DNA of 64,000 nucleotides from Actinophytocola sp963840275 (GTDB lineage Bacteria; Actinomycetota; Actinomycetes; Mycobacteriales; Pseudonocardiaceae), in NCBI GenBank assembly GCA_963840275.1, contig CAWIYK010000005.1, positions 620,001-684,000 of the forward strand. Direction: 5' to 3'. The stretch's first letter is position 1, and every line of letters begins with the position of its first letter. The translations under genes and the position numbers were made by a program. The notes under the pieces are model-generated. The model was not told the DNA's origin. It saw only the letters and a list, made by a program, of their open reading frames with translations, and searched no databases. Shown piece by piece: positions 62,792-64,000 of the stretch.

Positions 62792-64000
62792 GTGCGAAGA
62801 GCCCCCTTCCGAGCGTTCGTCACGGCGGCGGTGTGCGTGTCCGCGGCCGGCGTCGGCGCCGTCACCGCGACACCCGCCGCCGCCCAGGACGCGGCGGAAG
62901 CCCATTTCGTCGTGCTCGGCCCCACGCACGGCTCACTGAACAAGACCGAGGCGTCCATCCGCGCCGCGGGCGGTGAGGTGTTGCAGAGCTGGCCGCAGAT
63001 CGGTGTCGTCATCGCGACGTCGACCAGCGCCGACTTCGCCGCGACCGTGCGGCGCAAGCCGGGCGTGGCGGGCGCGGGCGCGTCCCGCAACCTCGCGGAG
63101 CTCGGGGCTGCCGCCACCGGCGGGGCGGCCGCACAGCGCGGCGCGGCCGAACAGATCGAGCAGATCGACGCCGTCGCGACGCCGGCGACGGCCGCGAAGG
63201 GCGGCGGTGCTGGCGCGGTCGCGCCGGAGCCGCTCGAGGCCAACCAGTGGAACCTCAAGCAGATCAAGGCCGACCAGGCCAACGCGATCTCCGGCGGCAG
63301 CAGGAACGTGCTCGTCGGCGTGCTGGACTCCGGCATCGACGCGAGCCACCCCGACCTCGCGGCCAACGTGGACGCGTCGAAGTCGGTCGGCTGCATGAAC
63401 GAGGGCGTGCCCGACACGTCGCCAGCCGCGTGGGCGCCGACGACCAGCACGCACGGCACGCACGTCGCGGGCACGATCGCCGCGCCACGCAACGGGATCG
63501 GCGTCGCCGGGGTCGCGCCGAACGTGCGGCTGGCGTCGGTGAAGGTGGTCGACGACGACGGGTTCATCTACCCCGAGTACGCCATCTGCGGGTTCGTGTG
63601 GGCGGCGGAGCACCGCATGGACGTCACGAACAACTCCTACTTCATCGACCCGTGGTTCCTGTGGTGCAAGACCGACACCGACCACCGGGCCGTCATCGAG
63701 GCCGTGCGGCGTGCCGTCGACTACTCCGCGCGCAAGGACGTCGTGAACGTCGCCGCGCTCGGCAACAGCAACTGGGACCTGTCGCACCGGATCACCGACA
63801 CCGGCAGCCCGAACAACGGGACGCCGATCGAGCGGACCGTCGGCAACGAGTGCCTCGACCTGCCGGCCGAGCTTCCCGGCGTGGTCGGCGTCTCCGCCGT
63901 CGGGCCGGAGCAGCGCAAGTCGTACTACTCCAACTACGGGATCATCGAGACGGACGTGACCGCCCCCGGCGGCGACCGGTTGCAGGTCGCGAACACGCCG
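62792..64000 (+). CDS. Secreted S8 subtilisin-like serine peptidase (partial, runs off the right edge)
   Basis: 403 codons are present. A signal peptide (FVTAAVCVSAAGVGAVTATPAAAQ) is followed by an inhibitor-I9-like propeptide (FVVLGPTHGSLNKTEASIRAAGGEV). The catalytic domain begins near residue 160: Asp179 in VGVLDSGIDASHPDL and His221 in HGTHVAGTIAAP. The Ser (GTSMA) would lie beyond the edge. The GTG at 62792 is chosen because GGAGG lies 7 bp upstream and the signal peptide follows. It belongs with the M6-like and M28 enzymes in a secreted-peptidase neighbourhood. Confidence 0.88.
   Translation, partial: MRRAPFRAFVTAAVCVSAAGVGAVTATPAAAQDAAEAHFVVLGPTHGSLNKTEASIRAAGGEVLQSWPQIGVVIATSTSADFAATVRRKPGVAGAGASRNLAELGAAATGGAAAQRGAAEQIEQIDAVATPATAAKGGGAGAVAPEPLEANQWNLKQIKADQANAISGGSRNVLVGVLDSGIDASHPDLAANVDASKSVGCMNEGVPDTSPAAWAPTTSTHGTHVAGTIAAPRNGIGVAGVAPNVRLASVKVVDDDGFIYPEYAICGFVWAAEHRMDVTNNSYFIDPWFLWCKTDTDHRAVIEAVRRAVDYSARKDVVNVAALGNSNWDLSHRITDTGSPNNGTPIERTVGNECLDLPAELPGVVGVSAVGPEQRKSYYSNYGIIETDVTAPGGDRLQVANTP

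Overview
The window is high-GC DNA with short gene gaps, many ATGA/GTGA stop-start overlaps and GTG starts. Together with a GerW/YtfJ-family sporulation protein, a PGPGW membrane protein, an XRE/DUF5753 regulator and a DUF222-HNH gene, this points to a filamentous actinomycete. A Pseudonocardiales genus (Lentzea, Saccharothrix or Amycolatopsis type) is my inference, not something the sequence proves.

Left part (1-33201): a large NRPS/PKS cluster that continues beyond the left edge. Its first operon has the tail of a thioesterase, a class III aminotransferase, a carbamoyltransferase-like enzyme, a tandem-ACT aspartokinase-regulatory-like protein, an SbnA-like enzyme with a stub of an SbnB/ornithine-cyclodeaminase-like protein, MbtH, a type II thioesterase, an A-T-C-A-T NRPS, an ATP-grasp ligase, an AurF-like diiron oxygenase and an MFS pump. 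A leftward operon (21629 down to 14432) has an ACP, an acyl-ligase/aldehyde-dehydrogenase fusion, a TPP enzyme, a FabF-like ketosynthase and a free condensation protein. Diverging from it are a second MFS pump and a 3404-residue hybrid synthase: AL-ACP-KS-AT-ACP-luciferase-like monooxygenase-C-A-PCP-C. The hybrid ends in a C domain and the NRPS begins with an A domain that has no C domain of its own, so I infer hybrid first, NRPS second. The tailoring genes suggest diaminopropionate/diaminobutyrate-type or ureido amino acids, an N-oxygenation, and a separate aldehyde- or acyloin-forming arm. Two crcB fluoride-channel genes sit inside the cluster.

Middle (33202-38435): a graveyard of mobile elements. 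It holds four IS5/DDE_Tnp_4-like elements (one intact) and a 209-bp MITE-like element with 18-bp perfect inverted ends and a 10-bp target duplication. The MITE has rewritten the 3' end of a DUF222-HNH gene.

RiPP locus (38436-46036): a 48-residue acidic precursor ending in SVCNVSAL, a hairpin, a radical SAM/SPASM enzyme, YcaO, TfuA, an MFS exporter, a JmjC/cupin 2OG-Fe(II) oxygenase and an S9 peptidase, nearly all overlapping by 4 bp. A radical SAM enzyme together with a thioamide-forming YcaO/TfuA pair and a JmjC hydroxylase on a single-Cys core matches no RiPP class I can name. It is my best candidate for an undescribed system.

Right part (46040-64000): mostly chromosomal genes. These are a LysE exporter with a divergent ArgP-like regulator and a proline iminopeptidase, GerW, a secreted GH15 glucoamylase-like enzyme, XRE and PGPGW genes, an alpha/beta hydrolase, and a run of secreted enzymes (HEWQH metallopeptidase, M28 aminopeptidase with P-domain, beta-helix protein, S8 subtilisin cut by the right edge). 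Decayed remnants of a GNAT gene, a PLP dehydratase, a cupin and an AraC regulator lie between them. Two perfect hairpin terminators flank the peptidase pair.
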